NCBI GenBank assembly: GCA_027483705.1
Contig: JAIXTY010000175.1
Span: 1 to 33,648, forward strand
Direction: 5' to 3'
Source: Rubrivivax sp.
GTDB lineage: Bacteria; Pseudomonadota; Gammaproteobacteria; Burkholderiales; Burkholderiaceae_C
Length of the DNA: 33,648 nucleotides
Shown: positions 20,601 through 33,648 of the stretch, one piece after another
Position numbering within the stretch: position 1 is the stretch's first letter
Layout of the letters: every line of letters starts with the position of its first letter
The notes under the pieces: generated by a model
What the model saw: the letters and a program-made list of their open reading frames with translations, nothing else
The model's database searches: none
What the model was told of the DNA's origin: nothing
Translations under genes and position numbers: made by a program

Positions 20601-21325
20601 GGCGGGCACACCGCGGCGAGCGTCACGTCGGCGGTGTGGGTGAAGAACTGCAGGTGCTCGTTGCGCAGCCGCACGCGCGAGCGGTGCGAGCGTTCGACGT
20701 CGGGCAGGGCGCGCGAACGGGCGTTGATGGTGATCTCCAGCGTGCGCACGTTCAGCGTCGGCCAGCAGTTGGAGGTCGTGTCGGGGCAGGGCTTGTTGCA
20801 CGGCACCCGCATCACGGTGTCGTCCAGGCGCTCGACCTGGAAGCCAGTGACCTCGATCGTGCCGGGGTCGGTGAGGTCCTGCCAGCCACCGGCCCGCAGC
20901 CGTGTCTCGATCACGCCACGAGCGGTGTCGAGCCTGAAGCCGAACGGGCCGTCGGTACCCGGGCCGGTGGGGTAGTAGTTGAACGAGACCTCGTCGTCGC
21001 CCGTGCCGCTGGCCGGCGTGAGCACGGCCGAGTGCATGTTCGCGGGCGGATCCGTGATCGTTCCGGACAACCAGATGCGCGGCGCCAGGAAGGTGTCGGA
21101 TCCGATCGAGCCGGCGCGCCGCAACTCACGGCTGATGATGTCCGCCGTCGAGCGAAGATCCTGCTGAACTTGCGTCTCGGCGATCAGCCGGCGGTTCTCG
21201 ACGATCTGGCCACTGAGCAGCACGCTTGCGCCGGCCACGATGATCAGGCCGATGGCGATACCCACCATCAGCTCCACGATCGACAGGCCACGCTGACGGC
21301 GCGGGCTGCTGCGGGGCCTCGTCAT
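20597..21325 (-). CDS. pilW: PilW-like type IV minor pilin
   Basis: QRG/LSIVELMVGIAIGLIIVAGASVLLSGQ; ATGA overlaps on both sides. Confidence 0.83.
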   Translation of the reverse strand: MTRPRSSPRRQRGLSIVELMVGIAIGLIIVAGASVLLSGQIVENRRLIAETQVQQDLRSTADIISRELRRAGSIGSDTFLAPRIWLSGTITDPPANMHSAVLTPASGTGDDEVSFNYYPTGPGTDGPFGFRLDTARGVIETRLRAGGWQDLTDPGTIEVTGFQVERLDDTVMRVPCNKPCPDTTSNCWPTLNVRTLEITINARSRALPDVERSHRSRVRLRNEHLQFFTHTADVTLAAVCPP

Positions 21326-22011
21326 GGCGCGCATGTCGTCCCGCCCATGACCGACGACGACGGCGAGCACAAGTTGGCCCGACCGGAGCCGTTGACGACC
21401 GCCCGCATCGTGCGCGGCTCGTCGGCGCTGGAGTTGATCTGGAAGCCCGTGACCGACAGGATGGCCTCGTCGAGCGGCGTGAAGCGCAGGCCGCCGGTGC
21501 GCGGATCGAAGGTGAGCGTGTCGGGTTGACCTGAAGCCACGCGCACGTTCACGTCCGTCGTGTTCGGCACGACGACGGTGCGCACCTCGGTGGTCTGGGT
21601 CGGGTACGCGGCGCAGCGCGAGCCTTCGGCGGCCAGACAGTCGCAGGTGACGGCGTTGAAGGTCGCCGGGTCGGGCCGCGTGAAGATCACGTAGCACGAG
21701 GCGCCGCTGGCCCCGGTGGTGAACTGGAAGCGGACACCGACGAAGGCGCCCCGGCTCACGGCCTCCGACCGCGCGAACTGCAGGTCGGTGGCAAGCTGCG
21801 CGTGGATGCTGCGAAGCCGCTGCGTGACGATGTAGTCCTTGAAGGAAGGCGCGGCCAGGCCCAGGATGATGACCGTGATGGCCACCACGACCATCAGCTC
21901 CACGAGCGACAGCGCCTGCATGCGCGTGCGGGCGGCCAGGCGGGCCGGGAAGGCGCGGCGCCCGGTCGCGCGCGGGGGCTTGGCGGCTGGCGTGCGGGCC
22001 GGCGTGTCCAT
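21322..22011 (-). CDS. GspH/FimT-family pseudopilin (copy 2)
   Basis: MQA/LSLVELMVVVAITVIILGLAAPSFKDYI; FARSEAVSRG motif. Confidence 0.82.
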   Translation of the reverse strand: MDTPARTPAAKPPRATGRRAFPARLAARTRMQALSLVELMVVVAITVIILGLAAPSFKDYIVTQRLRSIHAQLATDLQFARSEAVSRGAFVGVRFQFTTGASGASCYVIFTRPDPATFNAVTCDCLAAEGSRCAAYPTQTTEVRTVVVPNTTDVNVRVASGQPDTLTFDPRTGGLRFTPLDEAILSVTGFQINSSADEPRTMRAVVNGSGRANLCSPSSSVMGGTTCAP

Positions 22012-22488
22012 TCAGCGCTTCCAGCAGACGTCGGAATCGGTGAACGTGAAGGTGCTGCAGCTCTCGCAGCTGGCGTAGGTGACCTGCGCTGCCACGACAC
22101 GGGCCGCCAGCCGGGCGCAGCGGCCGTCGTTCGCCTGCGACTTGGACGACACGGCCGTCGCCGTGACCACGTACTGCGTGCTGGCCGTCGCGGTTTCGGT
22201 GCTGACCGCCAGCGTGTAGTAGCCGCCCGGCGTGGTGGTGCTGCTCAGGATGCCCAGCGCCCCCAGCGTGTCGGCGTAGTTGGCGTTGTTGCTGCGGAAG
22301 CGCTCCTGCGCCTGCTGCACCGCGCTGACGGCCGTGAAGGCCTCGGTGCGCCGGCTCTTGCGCATCGAGTCCATGAAGCTCGGGAAGGCGACGGCACCGA
22401 GGATGGCCAGGATCGCGATCGCGATCATCAGCTCGATGAGCGTGAAGCCTCTCGAGAGCCGGGGTCGGTGCGGGCCGGTACGGTGCAT
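22012..22488 (-). CDS. pilE: PilE/ComP-like type IV pilin
   Basis: SRG/FTLIELMIAIAILAILGAVAFPSFMDSMRKSRRTEA; C-terminal Cys residues. Confidence 0.86.
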   Translation of the reverse strand: MHRTGPHRPRLSRGFTLIELMIAIAILAILGAVAFPSFMDSMRKSRRTEAFTAVSAVQQAQERFRSNNANYADTLGALGILSSTTTPGGYYTLAVSTETATASTQYVVTATAVSSKSQANDGRCARLAARVVAAQVTYASCESCSTFTFTDSDVCWKR

Positions 22489-22603
22489 GGCGCGATTCTG
22501 GTGCCGTCGGGGGCAGGCGCCCAGCCGCCGATGGCCGTTCGTCGGCGCGCCGATGCCGTTCGTCTGCCGGCCCCTCAAGTCTGGGGTGGTCCTGACCGCA
22601 GCG

Positions 22604-23137
22604 TCAGCAGCGGGCGTGCCCGGCCACGAGGCCATCCGGCGAACAGGTGCGCACCCGCCCCATGATGTTGACGACATGGTGGACCGCCTGGCCGTCGGCC
22701 AGGGTCAGACGCAGCGTGCCGGTGGGCGTGACGGTGCCGCGCTCGGCATCGAACAGCATCGATGCCGACGACGTGCTCAGCGCGACCAGGCCATCGCCCG
22801 GCAGCGTGGCCACGCGCAGCGCCGTCGCGCCGGGAGCGCAGCTGGCGCGGCCGGTGCTGTCGCAGCCGCAGCCGCGCGAAGGCCCGGTGTGCACCACGTA
22901 GCAGGCCTGGGTGCTGTTCACGGCCAGCCGCACGGGCAGTGACTGGGCCACGGCCAGGCTGCGCGCATGGCGCAGGTCGGTGGCGAGCTGGGCGGATGCG
23001 GCCTCGAGCGCGCGCCTTTCGCGGGCTGCCTGCCAGCCGGGCAGCAGGCTGCCCACCAGCGTGGAGGTGATGGCCAGCACCACCGTGGCTTCGACCAGGC
23101 TGGTGCCGGACTGGCGGCGGGTGACAAATCGGGTCAT
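22604..23137 (-). CDS. fimT: GspH/FimT-family pseudopilin (copy 1)
   Basis: QSG/TSLVEATVVLAITSTLVGSLLPGW; RHARSLAVAQ; C-terminal MGRVRTCSP. Confidence 0.8.
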   Translation of the reverse strand: MTRFVTRRQSGTSLVEATVVLAITSTLVGSLLPGWQAARERRALEAASAQLATDLRHARSLAVAQSLPVRLAVNSTQACYVVHTGPSRGCGCDSTGRASCAPGATALRVATLPGDGLVALSTSSASMLFDAERGTVTPTGTLRLTLADGQAVHHVVNIMGRVRTCSPDGLVAGHARC

Positions 23138-23273
23138 GGCGGGCTTCCGGCAGGGCTTCGATGAAAGCCACTGTAGAAACCGGCCGGCTCGCCCGCGTCC
23201 CCACCGCGCGGGCCGCGGGAGGGGGTGCGTCGGCAGCCCCCGGCGGGGCCCCCCGGCAGGGGGTGGCGCGGGA

Positions 23274-23717
23274 TCAGATGTCCCGGATCAGCTGCCGGAA
23301 CTCGTCCACGTCCTCGAACTGCCGGTACACCGAGGCGAAGCGCACGTAGGCCACCTTGTCGATGCGCTTCAACTCGCGCATCACCAGCTCGCCCAGGCGG
23401 GCGCTGGGCGTCTCGCGGGCGCCGCTGGCCAGCAGCTTGTCCTGGATGCGCTCGATGGCCGCCTCGACCTGCTCCACGCTCACCGGCCGCTTGCGCAGCG
23501 CCAGGCTCATGCTGGCGCGCAGCTTGGCGGGGTCGAACTCCACGCGTGTGCCGTCCTTCTTGACGACGGCCGGCATCTGGATCTCGCTGCGCTCGTAGGT
23601 GGTGAAGCGCTTCTCGCAGTGCAGGCAGCGGCGGCGCCGCCGCACCACGTCGCCCTCGTCGGACTCGCGGGTCTCGACGACCTGCGTGTCCTCGTGGGCG
23701 CAGAAGGGGCAGCGCAC
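23274..23717 (-). CDS. nrdR: Transcriptional repressor NrdR
   Basis: [43 protein letters not shown]. Confidence 0.97.
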   Translation of the reverse strand: MRCPFCAHEDTQVVETRESDEGDVVRRRRRCLHCEKRFTTYERSEIQMPAVVKKDGTRVEFDPAKLRASMSLALRKRPVSVEQVEAAIERIQDKLLASGARETPSARLGELVMRELKRIDKVAYVRFASVYRQFEDVDEFRQLIRDI

Positions 23718-23727
23718 GGCGGGTGCG

Positions 23728-24978
23728 TTATCGGTACACCGGGAAGTCGCGCGTCAGCGCGGCGACCTTGGCGCGCACGGCGGCGATGTTCGCGGCGTCG
23801 TGGGGCTTGTCCAGCACATCGGCGATCAGGTGGGCCGTCTGCCGGGCCTGCTCTTCCTTGAAGCCGCGCGTCGTCATGGCCGGCGTGCCCAGGCGGATGC
23901 CGCTGGTGACCATCGGCTTCTGCGGGTCGTTCGGGATGCCGTTCTTGTTGCAGGTCATGTGGGCCTCGCCGAGGATGGCCTCGGCTTCCTTGCCGGTCAG
24001 GCCCTTGGGGCGCAGGTCGACCAGCATCACGTGGCTCTCGGTGCGGCCGCTCACGATGCGCAGGCCGCGCTCGATGAGCGTCTCGGCCAGCACGCGTGCA
24101 TTGGCGACCACCTGCTGCTGGTAGGCCTTGAAGCCCGGCTGCAGCGCCTCGTGGAAGGCCACGGCCTTGCCGGCGATCACGTGCATCAGGGGGCCGCCCT
24201 GGATGCCGGGAAAGATGGCGCTGTTGATCTTCTTGGCGATGGCCTCGTCGTTCATCAGCACGATGCCGCCGCGCGGGCCGCGCAGGCTCTTGTGCGTGGT
24301 GCTGGTGACGACGTCGGCGTGCGGCACCGGGTTCGGGTAGACGCCCGCGGCGATGAGGCCGGCGTAGTGCGCCATGTCGACCATGAAGTACGCGCCGATG
24401 GCCTTGGCCACGCGGGCGAAACGCTCGAAGTCGATGCGCAGGCTGTAGGCACTGGCGCCGGCGATGATGAGCTTCGGCTTGTGCTCGTCGGCCAGGCGCT
24501 CCATCGCGTCGTAGTCGATGGCCTCGTTCGCATCGAGACCGTAGCTCACGACCTTGAACCACTTGCCACTCATGTTGAGCGGCATGCCGTGCGTGAGGTG
24601 GCCGCCTTCGGCCAGGCTCATGCCCATGATGGTGTCGCCGGGCTGCAGCAGGCCGAAGAACACCGCCTGGTTGGCCTGGCTGCCGGAGTTGGCCTGCACG
24701 TTGGCGTAGCCGGCGCCGAACAGGGCCTTCAGGCGCTCGATGGCCAGCGTCTCGACCACGTCGACGTGCTCGCAGCCGCCGTAGTAGCGCTTGCCGGGGT
24801 AGCCCTCGGCGTACTTGTTGGTGAGCTGCGAGCCCTGCGCAGCCATCACGGCCGGGCTGGTGTAGTTTTCGCTGGCGATGAGCTCGATGTGCTCTTCCTG
24901 GCGGCGGTTCTCGGCCTGCACGGCGGCCCAGACCTCGGGGTCGACGGCGGCCAGGGTGGAGGTGGATCGGTCGAACAT
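23728..24978 (-). CDS. glyA: Serine hydroxymethyltransferase
   Basis: [44 protein letters not shown]-lysine motif. Confidence 0.98.
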   Translation of the reverse strand: MFDRSTSTLAAVDPEVWAAVQAENRRQEEHIELIASENYTSPAVMAAQGSQLTNKYAEGYPGKRYYGGCEHVDVVETLAIERLKALFGAGYANVQANSGSQANQAVFFGLLQPGDTIMGMSLAEGGHLTHGMPLNMSGKWFKVVSYGLDANEAIDYDAMERLADEHKPKLIIAGASAYSLRIDFERFARVAKAIGAYFMVDMAHYAGLIAAGVYPNPVPHADVVTSTTHKSLRGPRGGIVLMNDEAIAKKINSAIFPGIQGGPLMHVIAGKAVAFHEALQPGFKAYQQQVVANARVLAETLIERGLRIVSGRTESHVMLVDLRPKGLTGKEAEAILGEAHMTCNKNGIPNDPQKPMVTSGIRLGTPAMTTRGFKEEQARQTAHLIADVLDKPHDAANIAAVRAKVAALTRDFPVYR

Positions 24979-25050
24979 GGCAGTCCTCTTCGGTGAGAAG
25001 GGCCAACGGGTGCGGGCCGGCGCCATGGGAGGCAGGCACGACACGGCCGA

Positions 25051-25170
25051 GGGCTGCCCAGGCGAACGGCTGACACCGGCGGGCTGAAGTGCCGAAGCGG
25101 CCCGCGGCCTGCGCTTCCCGGTGGTCGTCCACCTCGGGGCCGGGCGGCCCCTATCGCCAGTCGCGCAGGG
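25051..25170 (-). ncRNA. ZTP/pfl-type riboswitch upstream of glyA
   Basis: Minus strand CCTGCGC-GACTGGCGA ... GGTGG-ACGA-CCACC-GGGAA-GCGCAGG ... GCCGTTCGCCTGGGCAG; P1 CCUGCGC/GCGCAGG and P2 GGUGG/CCACC perfect. Confidence 0.85.
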
Positions 25171-25217
25171 CGCCAGTGTAGCGCCCGGGGGGTGTCGGCC
25201 GGGCCCGCAAACGCGCG

Positions 25218-26126
25218 TCAGCGCGCCAGGGCCACGCGCTCGGGCAAGGCGGCCGGCACCGAGGCCGGCGCGGCGGCCGGGCGTGGCCCGGCGGCGGGCA
25301 GCTCGGTCGGGACGACCGTGGCGTCCCTGGGCATGGTGGGCACGACGATCGGAGCGTTGGCCGGCACGTTGCGGCCTTCGGCCACACCGCGCATGTGGGC
25401 CTGCTCGGCCATCACCTTGGCGGCATAGCCACCGTCGCCGTCCAACAGCGCCGCGCCGACGTAGAAGCGCAGGCCCTCGGCCACGCCGCCGGCGCGGGCG
25501 ATGCACTCACGCAGCACCTGAACGCCGACACGCAGGTTGGTGATGGGGTCGAAGGCGGCGTGCGTGCCGCCAAAGGCCTCGTACTTGTCGTCGTGCACCC
25601 GCGTCATCACCTGCATCAGGCCCTGCGCGCCCATCGGGCTCTGCGCAAAGGGGTTGAAGCTGGATTCGACGGCCACGATGGCCAGGATGAGCGTCGGGTC
25701 GAGCCGCGCGCGCTCGCCCAGCGCCCACGCCTCGCGCACCAGCGCGCCCACGGGCTCGGGCGCCACCTTGTAGCGGCGGGCGATCCATTGCGTGAGCGCC
25801 TGCTGGTCGCGGCGCAGGTCCTTGGGGTCCAGCGCCGTGGCGCGCGAGATCGCATCGGGCTCCTCCAGCGCCGTCAGGATGTTGCCGCTGGCCTGGTCGC
25901 GGCGCTCCTGGCGGTCCTGCAGCCACTGCAGCGCAGTCTGCTCGAACTCGTGGCGCAGGTCGGGTCGGCCGGCGCCGAAGGCCACCAGCACGATGGCCAG
26001 CAGGCCGACCACCGCCAGCGTGTTGTGGCTCACCGCCAGCAGGCCGCGGGCAACGTCGCCGGCAAACACCGTGGTCGACCGCGCCGTCGCGCGCCAACCC
26101 TGGCGCAGCATCTCGTGGGCTCGCAT
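25218..26126 (-). CDS. Membrane-anchored lytic transglycosylase (SLT domain)
   Basis: [30 protein letters not shown]-terminal TM. Confidence 0.9.
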   Translation of the reverse strand: MRAHEMLRQGWRATARSTTVFAGDVARGLLAVSHNTLAVVGLLAIVLVAFGAGRPDLRHEFEQTALQWLQDRQERRDQASGNILTALEEPDAISRATALDPKDLRRDQQALTQWIARRYKVAPEPVGALVREAWALGERARLDPTLILAIVAVESSFNPFAQSPMGAQGLMQVMTRVHDDKYEAFGGTHAAFDPITNLRVGVQVLRECIARAGGVAEGLRFYVGAALLDGDGGYAAKVMAEQAHMRGVAEGRNVPANAPIVVPTMPRDATVVPTELPAAGPRPAAAPASVPAALPERVALAR

Positions 26127-26381
26127 CGTCGACACTCTCCCGTCGTGCCGCGGCCTTGGCCGCGGGCGGCAGCGGCCGCTGGGGCGCGCTGCGGATAATC
26201 GTTCGACGGGGCGCCCATCCAGGCGTTGCATGGGGGCCGGCTGCCCGTCGTCGCAGGGTCCGCGTGGCGGATCGAGGCAGGCGCCTCGGGGAAAACCCTG
26301 TTGGTCGAAATCGGCGCGGACTCTAACAAGCGCTAAATACCCGGTCAAGAATATGAAGCGCCAACTACAGAACCTGTGGCT

Positions 26382-27944
26382 ATGAAGTACGCTGATCTCC
26401 GAGACTTCATGGCCCAGCTCGAAGCCCAGGGTGAGCTTCGAAAACTCGGCGAACCGGTGTCGCCACACCTGGAACTCACGGCCATCGGCGACAGGCTCCT
26501 GCGATCCGGCGGTCCGGCCCTGCTGTGCACGGCGCCGGTCGGTTACACGATCTCCTGCTTGATCAACCTGTTCGGCACCCCCCGGCGCGTGGCGTTGGGG
26601 ATGGGGGCGTCCGAGGTGGCCGAGTTGCGCGAGGTTGGCTCGCTGCTCGCCAGCCTGAAGGAGCCCGAGCCCCCCAAGGGCCTGAAGGACGCCGGCAAGC
26701 TGCTGCAGATGGGCAAGGCGCTGTGGGACATGAAGCCGGCCACCGTGCGCCGTGCCGCCTGCCAGGAGGTGGTGATCGAGGGCGACGACGTCGACCTCGG
26801 GCGCCTGCCGGTGCAGACCTGCTGGCCGGGCGACGCCGGGCCGCTGATCACCTGGGGCCTGGTGGTGACGCGCGGGCCGCAGTCGGTGGCGCAGCCGCGG
26901 CTGCGCCAGAACCTGGGCATCTACCGGCAGCAGGTGATCGGCCGGCGCGAGGTAATCATGCGTTGGCTGGCCCACCGCGGCGGCGCGCTCGATTTCCGCG
27001 AGTTCGCACGGGCCAACCCGGGCCGGCCGTTCCCGATCGCCGTGGCGCTGGGCGCCGATCCGGCCACCATCCTGGGCGCCGTGACACCGGTGCCCGACAC
27101 GCTGTCGGAGTACCAGTTCGCCGGCCTGCTGCGCGGTGGCCGCACCGAGGTGGTGGACAGCGGGGTGGGGGAAGGCGAGCGCCGCCTGCAGGTGCCGGCC
27201 AGCGCCGAGATCGTGCTCGAGGGCCACATCCCGCCAGCCGAGCCCGGCTTCGCAGGCGAGAGCGAGCGCGGCGTGCGCCTGAAGGAGCTCAACGGCTACC
27301 TGCACGCCCTCGAAGGCCCCTTCGGCGACCACACGGGCTACTACAACGAGCAGGACTGGTTCCCGGTGTTCCGCCTCGCCCGCATCACGCACCGGCGCGA
27401 CCCGATCTACCACTCCACCCACACCGGCAAGCCGCCCGACGAGCCGGCGGTGCTGGGCGTGGCGCTGAACGAGGTGTTCGTGCCCATCCTGCGCAAGCAG
27501 TTTCCGGAGATCGTCGACTTCTACCTGCCGCCCGAGGGCTGCAGCTACCGGATGGCGATCATCTCCATCAAGAAGGCCTACCCGGGCCACGCCAAGCGGG
27601 TGATGTTCGGCCTGTGGAGCTTCCTTCGGCAGTTCATGTACACGAAGTTCATCGTCGTGACGGATGACGACGTCGACATTCGCAACTGGCAGGAAGTGAT
27701 CTGGGCCATCACCACGCGCATGGACCCGGTGCGCGACACCACGCTGGTGGAAAGCACCCCGATCGACTACCTCGACTTCGCGTCGCCCGTCAGCGGCCTG
27801 GGCGGCAAGATGGGGCTGGATGCCACCAACAAGTGGCCGGGCGAGACCACGCGCGAGTGGGGCCGCACGATCGCCATGGACGCCGCCGTCACGGCACGCG
27901 CCGAGGCCCTGGTGCAGGGGCTGCTCGCCGCGGGGCATGGATGA
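26382..27944 (+). CDS. ubiD: UbiD family decarboxylase (4-hydroxy-3-polyprenylbenzoate decarboxylase)
   Basis: [57 protein letters not shown]. Confidence 0.96.
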   Translation: MKYADLRDFMAQLEAQGELRKLGEPVSPHLELTAIGDRLLRSGGPALLCTAPVGYTISCLINLFGTPRRVALGMGASEVAELREVGSLLASLKEPEPPKGLKDAGKLLQMGKALWDMKPATVRRAACQEVVIEGDDVDLGRLPVQTCWPGDAGPLITWGLVVTRGPQSVAQPRLRQNLGIYRQQVIGRREVIMRWLAHRGGALDFREFARANPGRPFPIAVALGADPATILGAVTPVPDTLSEYQFAGLLRGGRTEVVDSGVGEGERRLQVPASAEIVLEGHIPPAEPGFAGESERGVRLKELNGYLHALEGPFGDHTGYYNEQDWFPVFRLARITHRRDPIYHSTHTGKPPDEPAVLGVALNEVFVPILRKQFPEIVDFYLPPEGCSYRMAIISIKKAYPGHAKRVMFGLWSFLRQFMYTKFIVVTDDDVDIRNWQEVIWAITTRMDPVRDTTLVESTPIDYLDFASPVSGLGGKMGLDATNKWPGETTREWGRTIAMDAAVTARAEALVQGLLAAGHG

Positions 27945-27989
27945 ACGATCAGCTTGTGACGCTCCGCCGGCGGGCGTAGATTCGACACC

Positions 27990-28125
27990 GCCTTCGACGA
28001 AGGCAACACCGATGGCGCAGTCTCTGCGCGTCAGGGGCCCCGGACTCCATGCCTCCGGAGCTCCACCTGGTGGCGAGAGCCACCCGCCCCTCCGGCCGGC
28101 GACGGCTCGGAGGGGTTTCGCCTTC
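27990..28125. ncRNA. Candidate structured RNA (unassigned family) in the ubiD/ABC-transporter intergenic region
   Basis: Hairpins 27990-28004, 28015-28029, 28042-28064, 28069-28084 (GAGA loop), 28087-28115 (GCGA loop), plus alternative closing helix 27999-28004/28120-28125. Confidence 0.45.
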
Positions 28126-28244
28126 AGCGCCTGCCAAACGACATAGACCACGCGGGCGGCTCGGTCGTCACGCGCGACTTCGATAATCCCGCGATTCGGC
28201 CCGCGCCACGACGCGGGCCCATGACGACATCCCGGGGAGCGCGC

Positions 28245-30143
<1,899 letters not shown>

Positions 30144-30153
30144 GCGCCGCCGG

Positions 30154-30489
30154 TCAGGGCGCGGTGGCGTCGGTCGGCTTTGGCGCCAGCACCATCGGCG
30201 TGGTCTCGACCCACGCCGCCTCGGGGCCGCCCTGCTGCAGGCGCTGCAGCACCTCGCTCAGGGCCAGCCGGCGCGTCTCGGGGTCCTGCACGGCCTGAGC
30301 GGCCCGGGCGGGTGGGTCGGCGGGCAGGGCGTCGATGTCGACGTCGACCTTCATCGCCCGCGGCAGCGGCGATTCGACGGCCGGCGGGCGCGCCGAACCC
30401 TGGCGCAGGAACTCGATGAGCGCCACGAGCACCGACACCGCCAGCAGCGATGCCAGGCCCCAGCCGACGGTGAGCCAAAAACCTTGCAT
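30154..30489 (-). CDS. Small single-TM hypothetical protein
   Basis: MQGFWLTVGWGLASLLAVSVLVALIEFL TM segment; fits between convergent/divergent neighbours without overlap. Confidence 0.55.
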   Translation of the reverse strand: MQGFWLTVGWGLASLLAVSVLVALIEFLRQGSARPPAVESPLPRAMKVDVDIDALPADPPARAAQAVQDPETRRLALSEVLQRLQQGGPEAAWVETTPMVLAPKPTDATAP

Positions 30490-30587
30490 GCCGCGGCTAT
30501 CGGCGCCGCCGGCGTGCGGCTTGAGGCCGCCGGGCCGACAATCGCGGGTTTTCCGCCGCCGCCGGGCCGCCCCGGCGCCCGATCGCC

Positions 30588-32924
<2,337 letters not shown>

Positions 32925-32950
32925 CCCCCCTCGGCCAAGGGGGCTGTACC
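32925..32950 (+). terminator. Hairpin downstream of ygiQ
   Basis: CCCCCCT-CGGCCA-AGGGGG immediately after the stop; no U tract. Confidence 0.4.
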
Positions 32951-33040
32951 CGCTGCCGACCGAGGGCGAGTCCCGTCGTCCACCGGCGCCGGCCGTGCTA
33001 CGGTCATCGGTCAGTCACAAACCAGACCAGGAGACAACCC

Positions 33041-33648
33041 ATGCGCCACTCGATGCGTCGATGGATGACCACGGCCGCGATCGGCCTGGCCACCTGGGCC
33101 GGCGCCAGCGCCGCCCACGCGTACAGCAACCTGTACTTCTTCGGTGACAGCCTCACCGACACCGGCAACATCTTCGCGCTGACCGGTGGCGCCACGCCGG
33201 CGGCACCGTACTTCGCCGGCCGCTTCTCCGACGGCCCCGTGTGGGCCGAGACGCTGGCCACCAACCTCGGCCTGCCGGCCGCGGCAAAGGCCAGCCTGCA
33301 GGGTGGCAACAACGCCGCCTTCGGGGGCGCGCGCACCAGCGGCGGCGCCATCCCCAGCCTCGTGGCGCAGGTGGGTTCGTTCACCGGTGCGCCGGGCGCG
33401 CAGGACGGCGGCACGCTGTTCGTCGTCGTCGGGGGTGGCAACGACATGCGCGACGCGCGCACGGCCTTCCCGACCATGGACGCCGCCGGCGCGGCCGGCC
33501 GCGCCGCCGCGGCCACCACGGCCGCCAACAACCTGCGCACCACGCTCAGCCTGCTGGCCGCCGACGGCGCGAAGCACGTGCTGCTGGCCAACCTGCCCGA
33601 CCTCGGCGCCACGCCCGAGGCCGTCCTGCTGGGCCTGGTGGCCGTGGC
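33041..33648 (+). CDS. Secreted GDSL/SGNH-type esterase, 3' truncated by window end
   Basis: Signal peptide [32 protein letters not shown] block [11 protein letters not shown]. Confidence 0.85.
   Translation, partial: MRHSMRRWMTTAAIGLATWAGASAAHAYSNLYFFGDSLTDTGNIFALTGGATPAAPYFAGRFSDGPVWAETLATNLGLPAAAKASLQGGNNAAFGGARTSGGAIPSLVAQVGSFTGAPGAQDGGTLFVVVGGGNDMRDARTAFPTMDAAGAAGRAAAATTAANNLRTTLSLLAADGAKHVLLANLPDLGATPEAVLLGLVAV

Noticed and set aside
22489-22603. Imperfect direct repeat CGATGGCCGTTCGTCGG / CGATGCCGTTCGTCTG between the pilE-like and fimT genes
   Set aside because: Short and imperfect in a GC-rich spacer; not enough to support a binding site or repeat family.
25218-28151. 977-aa minus-strand ORF covering the transglycosylase and antisense to ubiD
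   Set aside because: Only the 25218-26126 part carries a real domain; the N-terminal two thirds is an antisense extension of ubiD.
27945-28220. 6S RNA, glycine or guanidine riboswitch in the ubiD/ABC intergenic region
   Set aside because: Hairpins are strong, but the diagnostic conserved sequences of these families as I know them were not found; left as an unassigned structured element.

Overview
GC-rich chromosomal window, probably Burkholderiales (inferred from gene order and composition). From left to right it holds: the end of a chemotaxis cluster (cheA 3' end, three MCPs, cheW); an orphan FAD/NAD(P) oxidoreductase; a minus-strand ybgC-tolQ-tolR-tolA block without tolB/pal; a coupled Ser/Thr kinase (PEGA domain) and lipoprotein pair; and a minus-strand glyA-nrdR-[minor pilins]-ribD-[PEP-CTERM gene]-ribBA-ribH-nusB-aminotransferase series. 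The right end carries a lytic transglycosylase, ubiD, an ABC exporter, a ygiQ-type radical SAM gene and the start of a secreted GDSL esterase. The observations I rate highest are: (i) the ubiD/ABC-exporter intergenic region (about 27945-28220), which has several perfect hairpins and one GAAGGC segment that can pair with either of two GCCTTC copies, a switch-like arrangement I cannot assign to a known RNA family; (ii) a PEP-CTERM gene with a GG-N10-GC sigma-54-type promoter and its own terminator, placed in the rib operon where ribE is normally expected, with ribE absent from the window; (iii) a ZTP/pfl-type riboswitch upstream of glyA with an extra GC hairpin; (iv) a minor-pilin operon with two FimT paralogs, only one of which keeps a C-terminal GRxR motif, and no pilY1; (v) a chemoreceptor ending in DWETF on a long Pro/Ala linker. 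All calls come from reading the sequence and the supplied ORF translations; no database search was possible.
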